Source: JAWKOK01 sp963765875
GTDB lineage: Bacteria > Chloroflexota > Anaerolineae > Caldilineales > Caldilineaceae
Length of the DNA stretch: 64,000 bases
Reading direction: 5' to 3'
NCBI GenBank assembly: GCA_963765875.1
Contig: CAVXYK010000029.1
Coordinates: forward strand, 62,001 to 126,000
The first letter of the stretch is position 1. Each line of letters opens with the position of its first letter. The position numbers were made by a program, and so were the translations under genes. A model generated the notes under the pieces. It was given only the letters and a program-made list of their open reading frames with translations, ran no database searches and had not been told where the DNA came from. Shown here piece by piece: positions 25,586 through 34,128 of this stretch.

Positions 25586-28477
25586 ATGGCCTCATTGTTC
25601 TCAACCATCGTGAAGCACGTCCACAGATCCTTCTCCGCGAATTTATTGACAGCCGTACTGTTGACGATCTTGCTCATACTCATGTCCGACCTGTGGACGG
25701 TTCCGTCTGTGCATGCACAGACAGAACCTCCGGCTGTTCCAGCTGCAATCATCAAGAATGATCAGGGGGGACCGGTCGCGATCAAGGGCGAAGTGTCGTA
25801 CACAAACGCATTCTTCACAATCGGCACCGAAGCGCCCATGGTAATTCTGGAAGACCAGGCCGGGTTTGTCGACCGCGATCAAGGCTATATCTTGCCCATC
25901 GAATCTCAAACGATCGGCCAGATCACATCCGACTTTCACACTTCACCATTTTCCTACTCGATTTCGCTCCCGATCAACCCCCAAGCCTCGCTGCGGGATG
26001 TGGACAATGACGGAGAAGATGACACCGGCGTCATGGTCTTTTCGATCGCATACTGGGCCAACGTCTTTGGCGATCCATTTCTTGAGGAGCGGGATCTCTT
26101 TGGAGGAGGTTGGTCAACCACTTATGCGTCAACCAAAGTCAGCGGAAAAGCCGACACCTTTCGAGAAATCATCGGCGGATCCTTGCTTGTCTATGCACCG
26201 GACGATGGGCAAGGATTTCCCGCCGGCTTCGGCGACGATGGTCGGCTATTCAGCGTAGACGATCCCGTTGTGGGGATTCCCCAGGGATATACGATCGTCA
26301 ACATGGATTCGGAACCATTTACCTTTGACCGCTCTCGCTTTCCGAACATCGACTTGTTCGAGCCGGCAGGCCGAGAAATGGAAGACTTCTCAGCGCTGGC
26401 ATACGATGATGCGTTCGACGCTTTGGTCGATCTACTGAGCAATGAATATGCCTTTACGGAATACAAACAGTTGGATTGGGACGCGCTCCGGGCTACCTTC
26501 CGGGGGCGCTTTGAAGAAGCAGCCGCCAATAACGACGATCTGGCCTTTCGACGAGCGCTGCGCGATTTCTCATTTTCGATACCGGACGGCCACGTGAGCG
26601 GGCCGTTCGTCGTCGAGGATTTCCGCTTCGAGGCGGGCGGCGGGCTGGGCATGGCCATCCGCGAACTGGACAACGGACGCGTCATCACCAATTACATCGT
26701 GGCAGGCGGACCGGCGGATCGAGCGGGCATTGTCGAGGGCGCAGAGATCATCAGCATGAACGGAAGTCCCATCGACGAATTTATTCAGGAAACAGTGGCG
26801 CTTTCAGCACCCTTTAGCACCAGCCATTTTGAACGGCTGCAGAAACTGCGCTATGCCGTGCGCTCGCCGCTAGGCGCTGTCGTTGACGTGACCTATCGGA
26901 ACCCCGACGCCCAGTCGCCGATCACAGTATCTTTGACCTCAGAGGCCGAAACGGAAAGCTTCAATTTCTCTTCTTTCAACACCGGAATAGACGGGTTTCA
27001 GTTGCCCGTCGAATATACGCAGTTAGACAATGGCTATGGATATGCGAAGATCTATAGTTTTTCCGACAACAAGCTGTTGACCATCCAATTGTGGGAACGA
27101 CTTGTTTACACGCTTAAGAACAAGAGTGTACCCGGCTTGATTGTCGACATGAGACAGAACGGTGGGGGCAGCGCTTTCCTCGCCGACCAGATGGCCGCCT
27201 ACTTCCATGATGAGGAGCTGGCACTGGCCAGCATCGGCTTCTATGACGAGGACCTGGATGCGTTTTACTTCGACCCGAAAACCATCAATCAATTCTACTT
27301 ACCGTCTGAGGATCTACGCTACGCCGGCGCCGTGGCCGTGCTCGCGGGACCCAATTGTAATAGCGCCTGTGAGTTTTTCGTGCGCGACATGGCGCTGCAA
27401 GATCGAGCGGCCATCGTTGGGCACTATCCCACAGCAGGGCTGGGCGGGACGATTGATGTTGCGCTTATGCCGGACGATATCCTCTTCCAGTATTCAGAGG
27501 GACGAGTGGTCGACCTTGACGGCGAAATCTTGATTGAAGGAAAGGGCGTCGCTCCGACCATCCGCGTGCCGGTGAACGAGGAGACGCTACTGGGTACTGG
27601 AGATCCGGAGCTTGAAGCGGCTATCCGACACTTGGACGGTCTGACCCGGATCGAGTTCATAGATGCCGGCGTCCTGAAACTGGACAGATCGGTAACAGGC
27701 AAGCTTGAGCCAAACGTACGTGTACGCTACACGCTGTCGCTGAAGGCTGGAGAGATGGTGAATGCCTATCTGGTAGACAGCACGGGACGCCTCGACACCA
27801 TTTTGCGCCTCTATGATCTGTCAGAAGCGCTCCTGGCATCCAACGATGACGCTGAAACTCATGAGACCGTCAATTCATCCATCGAGCGTTTTGAGATCCC
27901 CACCGATCTCACGCTGATCGTTGAGGTTGCGACCTATGGTGACGCATTGTCAGGGGATTACATTCTTACTGTCGAAGCAGGGGAGGCTATCTCAGACGTT
28001 GCTCCTTTGCCGGTAGGATCAGCCAGTGTAATATCAGACGATGAGGGCTCCGGCACCGCAGCCACAAACACTGCAGTCACAAACACCGTAGTCACAAGCG
28101 ATGAAGCAGTAGAAGATACAAGCGATGAAGCAGTAGAAGATACAAGCGATGAAGCAGTAGAACGAAGCGCCAACAACGATACCGTTGAAGGGGACGCCAT
28201 TTCTGTGTCGACGCAGATCGCCATTGTACGCACAGAAGGCGCGCGTCTGAGTATTCGCAGCGGCCCAGGATCCAACTTCACTCGCATCGGCTATGTGACC
28301 GATGGGTCCAGTCATCAGGTGCTGGAAGTGAGTGCCGACGGCGATTGGGTACAGGTCGTGTTGGGTGCGTTTGAACAGAATAGACCGGGGACGATACCAA
28401 TTGCGGATAGAGAAACAGATGGAGAAATCTCTGGTTGGATCTCAATAGACTATGTCGACATTGATGTCCAAGACTGA
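25586..28477 (+). CDS. Secreted S41-family (C-terminal processing) peptidase with PPC-like and SH3b domains
   Basis: A 963-residue exported protein. Signal peptide to about residue 45 (VHAQ). Residues ~270-690 hold an S41 module: N-terminal helical cap (FDALVDLLSNEYAFTEYKQLDW), a PDZ (AGGPADRAGIVEGAEIISMNG) and the protease core with LIVDMRQNGGGSAFLADQMA and the nucleophile region AGPNCNSACEFFVRDMA. A PPC-like beta domain follows (~700-800), then an acidic linker containing a short tandem repeat, then SH3b (ARLSIRSGPGSNFTRIGYV). It likely cuts extracellular proteins. GGAG precedes the ATG. Alternative: a tricorn-like retained-tail protease. Confidence 0.85.
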   Translation: MASLFSTIVKHVHRSFSANLLTAVLLTILLILMSDLWTVPSVHAQTEPPAVPAAIIKNDQGGPVAIKGEVSYTNAFFTIGTEAPMVILEDQAGFVDRDQGYILPIESQTIGQITSDFHTSPFSYSISLPINPQASLRDVDNDGEDDTGVMVFSIAYWANVFGDPFLEERDLFGGGWSTTYASTKVSGKADTFREIIGGSLLVYAPDDGQGFPAGFGDDGRLFSVDDPVVGIPQGYTIVNMDSEPFTFDRSRFPNIDLFEPAGREMEDFSALAYDDAFDALVDLLSNEYAFTEYKQLDWDALRATFRGRFEEAAANNDDLAFRRALRDFSFSIPDGHVSGPFVVEDFRFEAGGGLGMAIRELDNGRVITNYIVAGGPADRAGIVEGAEIISMNGSPIDEFIQETVALSAPFSTSHFERLQKLRYAVRSPLGAVVDVTYRNPDAQSPITVSLTSEAETESFNFSSFNTGIDGFQLPVEYTQLDNGYGYAKIYSFSDNKLLTIQLWERLVYTLKNKSVPGLIVDMRQNGGGSAFLADQMAAYFHDEELALASIGFYDEDLDAFYFDPKTINQFYLPSEDLRYAGAVAVLAGPNCNSACEFFVRDMALQDRAAIVGHYPTAGLGGTIDVALMPDDILFQYSEGRVVDLDGEILIEGKGVAPTIRVPVNEETLLGTGDPELEAAIRHLDGLTRIEFIDAGVLKLDRSVTGKLEPNVRVRYTLSLKAGEMVNAYLVDSTGRLDTILRLYDLSEALLASNDDAETHETVNSSIERFEIPTDLTLIVEVATYGDALSGDYILTVEAGEAISDVAPLPVGSASVISDDEGSGTAATNTAVTNTVVTSDEAVEDTSDEAVEDTSDEAVERSANNDTVEGDAISVSTQIAIVRTEGARLSIRSGPGSNFTRIGYVTDGSSHQVLEVSADGDWVQVVLGAFEQNRPGTIPIADRETDGEISGWISIDYVDIDVQD
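28097..28163 (+). repeat. In-frame 24-bp tandem repeat in the S41 gene linker
   Basis: Unit AGCGATGAAGCAGTAGAAGA plus TACA, nearly three copies starting at 28097, 28121 and 28145. It encodes SDEAVEDT repeats in the linker before the SH3b domain and could vary in copy number. Confidence 0.85.
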
Positions 28478-28489
28478 TGTCTAACATTG

Positions 28490-28529
28490 ACGGTGGTGAA
28501 TTAACGGTGGTGAATTAACGGTGGTGATA
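28490..28529 (+). repeat. 14-bp direct repeat
   Basis: ACGGTGGTGAATTA occurs at 28490 and 28504, with a third partial copy at 28518. It directly follows the S41 stop codon. Confidence 0.85.
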
Positions 28530-28581
28530 TGCAGACTATCATGAAGCTCAGTTGGTCCGAATGTGTCGTGGCACGTATAAT

Positions 28582-28736
28582 TCCGCTAGCAGTCTGTCGG
28601 AGAGACACGAAATGGAACGCGGATCGGGCGGATATGGCGGAAAAAGACCGGATTATTCCTGTATTTATCCGCGAATATCAGCCAGATCCGCATGATCAGC
28701 GTTCTATTCTGCTTCTCTCCGACAAGCTGCTAGCGG
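28582..28736. repeat. 155-bp long imperfect inverted repeat (MITE-like)
   Basis: Ends TCCGCTAGCAG and CTGCTAGCGGA are perfectly inverted; the arms continue through GTCGGAGAGA, GAACGC and GCGGAT over about 65 bases with scattered mismatches. The centre is a short AT-rich loop. No coding capacity; fits a non-autonomous mobile or REP-like element. Confidence 0.75.
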
Positions 28737-28849
28737 ATCAGAATTCCTGTCCAAGGATGCCGTGAGATTCGCTCTCCATGACTGATTACGCATGCAGTTG
28801 GATTGCACCGGTTGGATCAACAGATACCTTGCCGAAAGGTTGAGCAAAC

Positions 28850-30982
28850 ATGTTTTTTCTTGTGTTTCGTCTTCTTATCAATACACTTCTGATATCCCTG
28901 ACCGTACTACTATTGCCAGGCCTGGAGATTCAGAATGCCAGTATCCTCTGGTTCCTCTTCTTCGGAACCATCTTTGGGCTAATCAATACATTTGTACGGC
29001 CTTTCGTCATTTTCGCCACAGGTCGCTACGTGATCCGGACACTGGGTCTTTTCATGATTGTGATCAACAGCTTTATGCTCGTGTTGGTCGCATTGATCAG
29101 CCCGATTGAATGGGATTTCGACAACATCTTCACTTTGCTCTTTGCCGGCGCCATCATCGGCCTTCTGTTGGCACTCTTCGACGCCGTTCTGGGTCTGAAT
29201 CGGCCGATTTTAGACGAGATCGAATCTGGGGAATCGTACTGGCGCTGGTTCACAAAACTGCCGGTCAGCGGTCGCAACACGTTTGTGGAAAACATGCGTT
29301 TCCAACAGGTCTACGACACCATGTGGCGTTATGGACTGGACATTTCACTGGCGAAGACACCGCTAGAGCCGATCCGAGAATACATCGGCCTCCTCTTCTT
29401 CCCCCACGCACATACGATGGATAACGTCTCCGCGCCGGCCCAAGTCCGAGTCATGCTTCAGGAACTGGGCCCCACCTATGTGAAGCTGGGCCAGATGGTC
29501 TCCAGTCGTTCCGAGGCGTTGCCACCGGAATGGCAGACCGAGTTGGCGAAACTGCAGAGCAATGTGGCGCCGTTTCCATCGGCTGAGGCCGTAAAAGTGG
29601 TTGAAGAGGAGATCGGGCGGCCTATGGACGAGATATTTTCCGAGTTTCACTTTGAGCCACTGGCTGCCGCGTCAACGGCGCAGGTCCATGAGGCGACCAT
29701 GTTTGACGGCACCCATGTGGTTGTGAAGGTGGAACGACCGTTGATCATTCCCAAGGTCCAAGCTGACCTGGGTATTATGCAGGACGCGGTCGAGACCATG
29801 GAGAAACGCTTTGAATGGGCGCGCAACACCGACATGAGCGGTATTTTTTCGGTCTTTGCCAAGAACATCATGGAGGAGCTCGACTACACCAACGAAGCCT
29901 ATAGGGCGACGCGGCTCAGGTTCGCCTTGGCCGATCTTGAAGGCATTCGCGTCCCGGCTATCTATCCGGTGGCCAGCACGACCAAAGTCATGACCATGGA
30001 TTTCGTCTCCGGCGTCAAAATCACCGATGTCGACGCAATCGACGCGGCCGGTTTTGATCGTAAAGCGTTGGCCAAGACTTTTTTGCGAGCAATGATCAAA
30101 CAGATTCTGATCGACGGCTTCTTTCACGGCGATCCACATCCCGGCAACGTGATGGTCGACATGGACAACGGCGATGTTGTCTTCCTAGACATGGGCATGA
30201 TGGGATTCTTGAATTCGGATGACCGCATGGCCCTCATCGACCTGATTTGGGCCATCCGCTCTGTGGATGCACAAGAACTGGCCAGCGTGATGATACAACT
30301 GAGTACGCCCTTCAGGCCATTCAATGAGCAGGTATTCCGTGAGCAGATGGAACAGATGGTCAACCGCTACATGGTCTACGACACCAGCGGCACCGGCGCC
30401 GGCCTCGGCAGCGTCATGACGGCGGCGCTCGACAAGATGTACGATGCAGGCCTACGCATGCGCGGCGATCTGACGCTGGCCATCAAGGCGCTGATGCAGG
30501 CCGAGGAGATCGTCTACACGCTCGATCCGGCTCCAATGCTGATCGATACCGCATTCATACAGGTACGCGAGCTGATGATACAACAGTTCAGCGTCGACAA
30601 CGTCACCAAGTCCCTCAAAACACAGGCCGTACGCACGGGCAAAGAGGTGATTCGCCGCATGCCCTCCTTGCAGGAAGCCACACTCAAATGGCTCGACCAA
30701 TATGAGGCAGGCAAGTTTCAGTTGGTGGTGGACACAGAATCACTCAACAAGAAGCTTGACGGGGTTCAGGCAGTTGGCGAGCGGCTGGCCATCGGCATGA
30801 TTCTTGTCGGTATCATCGTCGGTGCTGCGGTCTCGATGACCATGGATACATCTCTACTCGGCATTCCCATGTCAACAGTCGGATTTGTGCTGCTGGTTGT
30901 GGCAGTGACAATCGGGATCAAGCAAATCTGGGATATGTCGTCGGACATTAGCAGGCGGTCTGATGAGGCGGAGCGAAAGTAA
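28850..30982 (+). CDS. ABC1/UbiB-family atypical kinase fused to an N-terminal holin-like membrane domain
   Basis: A 710-residue protein. Residues 1-~120 contain four hydrophobic helices with GLINTFVRPFVIFATGRYVI and TLGLFMIVINSFMLVLVAL, the signature of the Phage_holin_4_2 (PF04020) membrane family. The kinase-like domain (~180-560) has the ABC1 motifs YVKLGQMVSSR (KxGQ), AAASTAQVHEA (Ala-rich loop), FFHGDPHPGNVMVD and FLDMGMMG. Two more helices close the C-terminus. UbiB/Coq8 proteins support quinone biosynthesis as ATPases at the membrane. The holin-like fusion is the notable feature; the kinase identity is solid. Confidence 0.88.
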   Translation: MFFLVFRLLINTLLISLTVLLLPGLEIQNASILWFLFFGTIFGLINTFVRPFVIFATGRYVIRTLGLFMIVINSFMLVLVALISPIEWDFDNIFTLLFAGAIIGLLLALFDAVLGLNRPILDEIESGESYWRWFTKLPVSGRNTFVENMRFQQVYDTMWRYGLDISLAKTPLEPIREYIGLLFFPHAHTMDNVSAPAQVRVMLQELGPTYVKLGQMVSSRSEALPPEWQTELAKLQSNVAPFPSAEAVKVVEEEIGRPMDEIFSEFHFEPLAAASTAQVHEATMFDGTHVVVKVERPLIIPKVQADLGIMQDAVETMEKRFEWARNTDMSGIFSVFAKNIMEELDYTNEAYRATRLRFALADLEGIRVPAIYPVASTTKVMTMDFVSGVKITDVDAIDAAGFDRKALAKTFLRAMIKQILIDGFFHGDPHPGNVMVDMDNGDVVFLDMGMMGFLNSDDRMALIDLIWAIRSVDAQELASVMIQLSTPFRPFNEQVFREQMEQMVNRYMVYDTSGTGAGLGSVMTAALDKMYDAGLRMRGDLTLAIKALMQAEEIVYTLDPAPMLIDTAFIQVRELMIQQFSVDNVTKSLKTQAVRTGKEVIRRMPSLQEATLKWLDQYEAGKFQLVVDTESLNKKLDGVQAVGERLAIGMILVGIIVGAAVSMTMDTSLLGIPMSTVGFVLLVVAVTIGIKQIWDMSSDISRRSDEAERK

Positions 30983-30994
30983 CAGACAGTAAGG

Positions 30995-31044
30995 CAATCA
31001 AAAAGGGGCGGGCAATTTTCAAATTGCCCGCCCCTTTTTGATTG
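30995..31044. terminator. Bidirectional rho-independent terminator
   Basis: A perfect inverted repeat of over 20 bases centred on CAATTTTCAAATTG, with GGGGCGGG/CCCGCCCC stem and A5/T5 runs on both sides. It separates two convergent genes. Confidence 0.95.
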
Positions 31045-31074
31045 TTCAACGGAACCTGCTGACAGACGCCTTGG

Positions 31075-31989
31075 CTACGGCAAAAACTGTCGCAGATAGC
31101 GGCCACTCTGGCGAAGCGACCCCTTGCGGGCCTCCAGCGAACCCTCATAGGCACGATCTTCGACTTCGATACAGATGGGGCCATCGTAGCCGGAATCGGT
31201 TGCCATAGAAAAGAACTGCCCCCAATCCACATCGCCCAGTCCCGGCAGCTTGGGCGTATGATATTCAAGCGGATTGGCCATGATGCCGACCTCATCCAGC
31301 CGGTGCTTGTCGACGCGCACGTCTTTGGCATGGAGGTGAAACATTTTGTCGCCAAAATCTCGGAAAGGCTTGAGATAGTCCATCTGTTGCCAGACCATGT
31401 GCGACGGGTCATAGTTGAGCCCAAAGTTGGCGCTGGGGATGGCCTCAAACAACCGTCGCCAGATGGCAGGCGTACTGGCTAGGTTCTTGCCGCCCGGCCA
31501 TTCATCGCCGGAGAAGAACATGGGACAGTTTTCGATGCCGATACGAATGCCATGCTCCTCGGCAAACTGAATCAGCGGCGGCCAGACTTCCAGGAAACGA
31601 TCCCAGTTGTCGTCGACTGAGCGGGTCCAGTCACGGCCGATGAAGGTGTTGACCGAGGTCAGCCCCAATGTCTCGGCAGCCAGAATCACCTGCTTGATAT
31701 GATCAATGTAGACCTGGGCCTCGGCTTTGTCTGGAGTCAGCGGGTTCGGATAGTAGCCGAGCCCGCTGATGCTGACGCCCTTGGTCGCGCACAGTTCGTT
31801 GATGGCCGCGGCATCGTCCGGCGAAAGATCGACGACATCGATGTGGGTCACGCCGGCGTAGCGGCGCTCGGCCTTGCCCTTGGGCCAACACATGACCTCG
31901 ACGCAGTCGAAGCCTTCAGACGCGGCGAAGTCGAGCACTTCTTCCAGCGACAGATCGGGTAGGATGGCGCTAACGAATCCGAGTTGCAT
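31075..31989 (-). CDS. Sugar phosphate isomerase/epimerase (xylose isomerase-like TIM barrel)
   Basis: A 304-residue AP_endonuc_2-type TIM barrel. Visible strand ends with metal ligands: FDCVEVMCWP, GLTSVNTFIGRDW, IRIGIENCPMFF (Glu), FGLNYDPSHMVWQQMD (Asp, His), MFHLHAKDVRVDKHR (His) and YDGPICIEVEDRAY (Glu). Such enzymes interconvert sugars or cyclitols (IolE/IolI, DTE). It is followed on the same strand order by a Gfo/Idh/MocA dehydrogenase gene 0.4 kb upstream, a common pairing in sugar or inositol catabolism. The substrate cannot be read from sequence. Start ATG follows AAAGGAATAACC. Confidence 0.88.
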   Translation of the reverse strand: MQLGFVSAILPDLSLEEVLDFAASEGFDCVEVMCWPKGKAERRYAGVTHIDVVDLSPDDAAAINELCATKGVSISGLGYYPNPLTPDKAEAQVYIDHIKQVILAAETLGLTSVNTFIGRDWTRSVDDNWDRFLEVWPPLIQFAEEHGIRIGIENCPMFFSGDEWPGGKNLASTPAIWRRLFEAIPSANFGLNYDPSHMVWQQMDYLKPFRDFGDKMFHLHAKDVRVDKHRLDEVGIMANPLEYHTPKLPGLGDVDWGQFFSMATDSGYDGPICIEVEDRAYEGSLEARKGSLRQSGRYLRQFLP

Positions 31990-32046
31990 TTTGGTTATTC
32001 CTTTCTACTTGATGCGGGACGCTCTCTCCAGGTTGGTAGATTCCCT

Positions 32047-32160
32047 TCACCAGATGATGGGCACATCGTAGCCCTGCATGTTTGCGTCCGCAGTGAGCAA
32101 CGCCATTTTTTCGCACATGGCTTGAGCGATGAAAGCATGGGTATCCAACAACAATTTCAT
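32047..32160 (-). pseudogene. VapC-type PIN-domain toxin with internal deletion
   Basis: A 37-codon ORF begins MKLLLDTHAFI, the first strand and catalytic Asp of PIN toxins, and goes directly to AQAMCEKMALLTADANMQGYDVPIIW, the end of the same fold. Normal members are about 125 residues, so roughly 85-90 internal codons are missing while the frame is kept. Its ATG overlaps the antitoxin stop (ATGA), the usual arrangement. The residual peptide lacks the central acidic residues and should be inactive. Confidence 0.85.
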
Positions 32161-32387
32161 TTCATGTATTCCTGAAGATCTTCGATGGGGGCGTCGAAAT
32201 CGTCAGCCATGTATTGAACTACACCTTTTGCGCCGCCCATACGTCGCTGAGATCGCGCTTCCGGCAAGACAACCAATTTCACCAGCGGCTGCGTTCCACG
32301 GGCGATGATGATCTCATCACCCGCCAATGCTTCGCGGATAAGGCGGGAGAGGTGTGTTTTTGCTTCGTGGATCGTTACTTGAGTCAT
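32157..32387 (-). CDS. Phd/YefM-family antitoxin
   Basis: A 76-residue antitoxin: MTQVTIHEAKTHLSRLIREALAGDEIIIARGTQPLVKLVVL is the standard Phd_YefM DNA-binding half, and the C-terminal part (DDFDAPIEDLQEYMK) is the toxin-binding tail of VapB-like partners. It overlaps the gutted PIN toxin by four bases, and lies 10 bases after the dehydrogenase gene, so it may be cotranscribed with metabolism genes. With its toxin deleted it is now an orphan antitoxin. Confidence 0.88.
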   Translation of the reverse strand: MTQVTIHEAKTHLSRLIREALAGDEIIIARGTQPLVKLVVLPEARSQRRMGGAKGVVQYMADDFDAPIEDLQEYMK

Positions 32388-32396
32388 ATTCTCATG

Positions 32397-33557
32397 TTAG
32401 CCATTGTCCACGCTTACCCAGCCCTGCTCCTGATGACTCTTCAAGATCGCCTCACACAATACGATCTCCTTATGCCCGTCGACAAAAGTCGGGAATGGCG
32501 CTGGCGCTGACAAGTCGCCGGCGGCCAGATAGCCATAGAATGCCTTGAAGCACTGCTTGAATGAATCATCATAGCCCTCATTGTGGCCGCCGGGGTAGGT
32601 GATGTAGGTGCGGGCCAGTTCGGAGACCAGGCCGGGATCACGCAGCAAAAGTTCGTTGGGCTGATTGCGATGGCCGATCCAGAGTTCATTGGGCTGCTCG
32701 CTGTTCCAGGCAAGGGCCTGCTCGGAGCCGCCAATCTCGTAGCGTAAAGAATTCTTGCGCCCGGCCGTGATCTGCGAAACCCAGAGATTGGCCGTCGCTC
32801 CCCCTTTGAGCCGCAGCAGGATCGAGCCGCAATCCTCGGTTTCGATGTCGATGGGCTCGGTGGCGTCAATCTCCTCTACCTTGCCCGAGAAGGTTTCGAC
32901 TTCGCCGGTCGGTCGCCGGCGGACCGGATGCACTGTACTCAGATCCGCAAAGACTGCTTCCACATCCAGCCCGGTGATGCTTGTGACAAGATCGAGCCAA
33001 TGTGTGCCGATGTCGGCCACGGCACGCAGCGCACCGCCCTCTTCGGCCAGCACACGCCAGTTATAGTCGCCGGGATAGAGCAGCCAGTCCTGGACGTAGC
33101 TGCCGTGAATGGTGAAGATGTCGCCCAATTGACCGGATTGAACACGGGCACGCGCCTCCAAGTTCAGCGGATAGAAGCGCATATTGTAGTTGACGCCCGC
33201 CACGAGTCCGCTCTTCTCAGCCAACGCCACCAGTTCGGCAGATTCCATCGTATTCATGGCCAACGGCTTTTCGCAGAGCACATGTTTGCCCGCCAAGAGT
33301 GCATCACGGGCCGTGGCAAAGTGAACTCGATTGGGCGTGGTGAGATGAGCAACTTGAACATCGTCGTCGGACAAAATGGCATCGAAGTTCGCATACGCTT
33401 TCTCAAGCCCCAGCTGGTCGGCTGCCGCGCGTGACTTCTCCGGCGACGACCCTAGGATGCCGACTACATGTATGCCAAGTCGACGCAAAGCTTCCAAATG
33501 GGCAGGCCCCATAAATCCGGCGCCAGTAATGGCGACGCCTCCCTGATATGCAGTCAT
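32397..33557 (-). CDS. Gfo/Idh/MocA-family NAD(P)-dependent oxidoreductase
   Basis: A 386-residue protein. N-terminal Rossmann fold GVAITGAGFMGPAHLEALRRLG (6-27), the family motif HVLCEKPLAMNTMESAELVALAE (catalytic Lys in EKP, ~93-115) and the C-terminal alpha/beta domain with YVQDWLLYPGDYNWR, VADIGTHWLDLVTSITG (HW pair) and YPGGHNEGYDDSFKQCF. Members oxidise or reduce sugars and inositols. Placement near the xylose-isomerase-like gene suggests a shared sugar pathway; substrate unknown. Start ATG follows GGGGGGAATTC. Confidence 0.92.
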   Translation of the reverse strand: MTAYQGGVAITGAGFMGPAHLEALRRLGIHVVGILGSSPEKSRAAADQLGLEKAYANFDAILSDDDVQVAHLTTPNRVHFATARDALLAGKHVLCEKPLAMNTMESAELVALAEKSGLVAGVNYNMRFYPLNLEARARVQSGQLGDIFTIHGSYVQDWLLYPGDYNWRVLAEEGGALRAVADIGTHWLDLVTSITGLDVEAVFADLSTVHPVRRRPTGEVETFSGKVEEIDATEPIDIETEDCGSILLRLKGGATANLWVSQITAGRKNSLRYEIGGSEQALAWNSEQPNELWIGHRNQPNELLLRDPGLVSELARTYITYPGGHNEGYDDSFKQCFKAFYGYLAAGDLSAPAPFPTFVDGHKEIVLCEAILKSHQEQGWVSVDNG

Positions 33558-34128
33558 GAATTCCCCCCAGAATCTGTGTCTATTCTTCCGTTTCGATCAG
33601 GCACGGACTCGCCTCCGCCAACGGAATGTCGGTGCGACAGTCAATAGGATACGGATCACACTGATGTGGTCAATTTGCACGAAAAACAGATGGGTTTCCC
33701 CTGGATAATGCCGGGTCAGTATACCCGAATTTTGACAGGAATTCGAATCACTTTCGCCTCTCCAGGATCTCAACAGTTGATCGCCCATACGAGGCCCTTT
33801 GGAGGCAGTTCAACGAGAGCAGAGCCTCCAAAGTTAGGCAACAACCGGCGAATGGCTGTCAACACAGAGTGCATCTCAATTATGGCGGCAATCTGAGTTG
33901 GTCGCATTGACAACAACAGAGTTGAATGCGCTGTGGCCAGTGCAATATTTCGCTTTCGCCGGGTTCTCCGTATAATGATCCCCATTACTTAGGGAGATAG
34001 CCTGCGCGGCTTCGGCAGCGTGACTCGCGTTGATGCATCAATGCAGCAGTCTCTCATCCGTCTGTTTTCCGCACTTTTGTCAACCATCGGCCTGAATTTC
34101 AATCCTCCGTTCGAACCGGGAGCGCACC
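33558..34128. other. Long intergenic region, divergent
   Basis: 571 bases between divergent genes. It contains a hairpin at 33797-33833 (arms CTTTGGAGGC/GCCTCCAAAG) and a TATAAT at 33971-33976 that may serve the next gene. No conserved ORF was recognised; the 76-codon frames seen look random. Confidence 0.5.
33797..33833. repeat. Stem-loop CTTTGGAGGC ... GCCTCCAAAG
   Basis: Perfect 10-bp arms around a 17-base loop containing AACGAGAG. Not followed by a T-run, so not a terminator; perhaps a dispersed repeat or operator. Confidence 0.5.

Larger units (their letters stand above)
28478..28849. other. Repeat-filled intergenic region before the ABC1 kinase gene
   Basis: 372 bases holding a 14-bp direct repeat and a 155-bp palindrome (separate entries). 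No believable ORF; a possible RBS AAAGG precedes the next gene. Confidence 0.6.
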
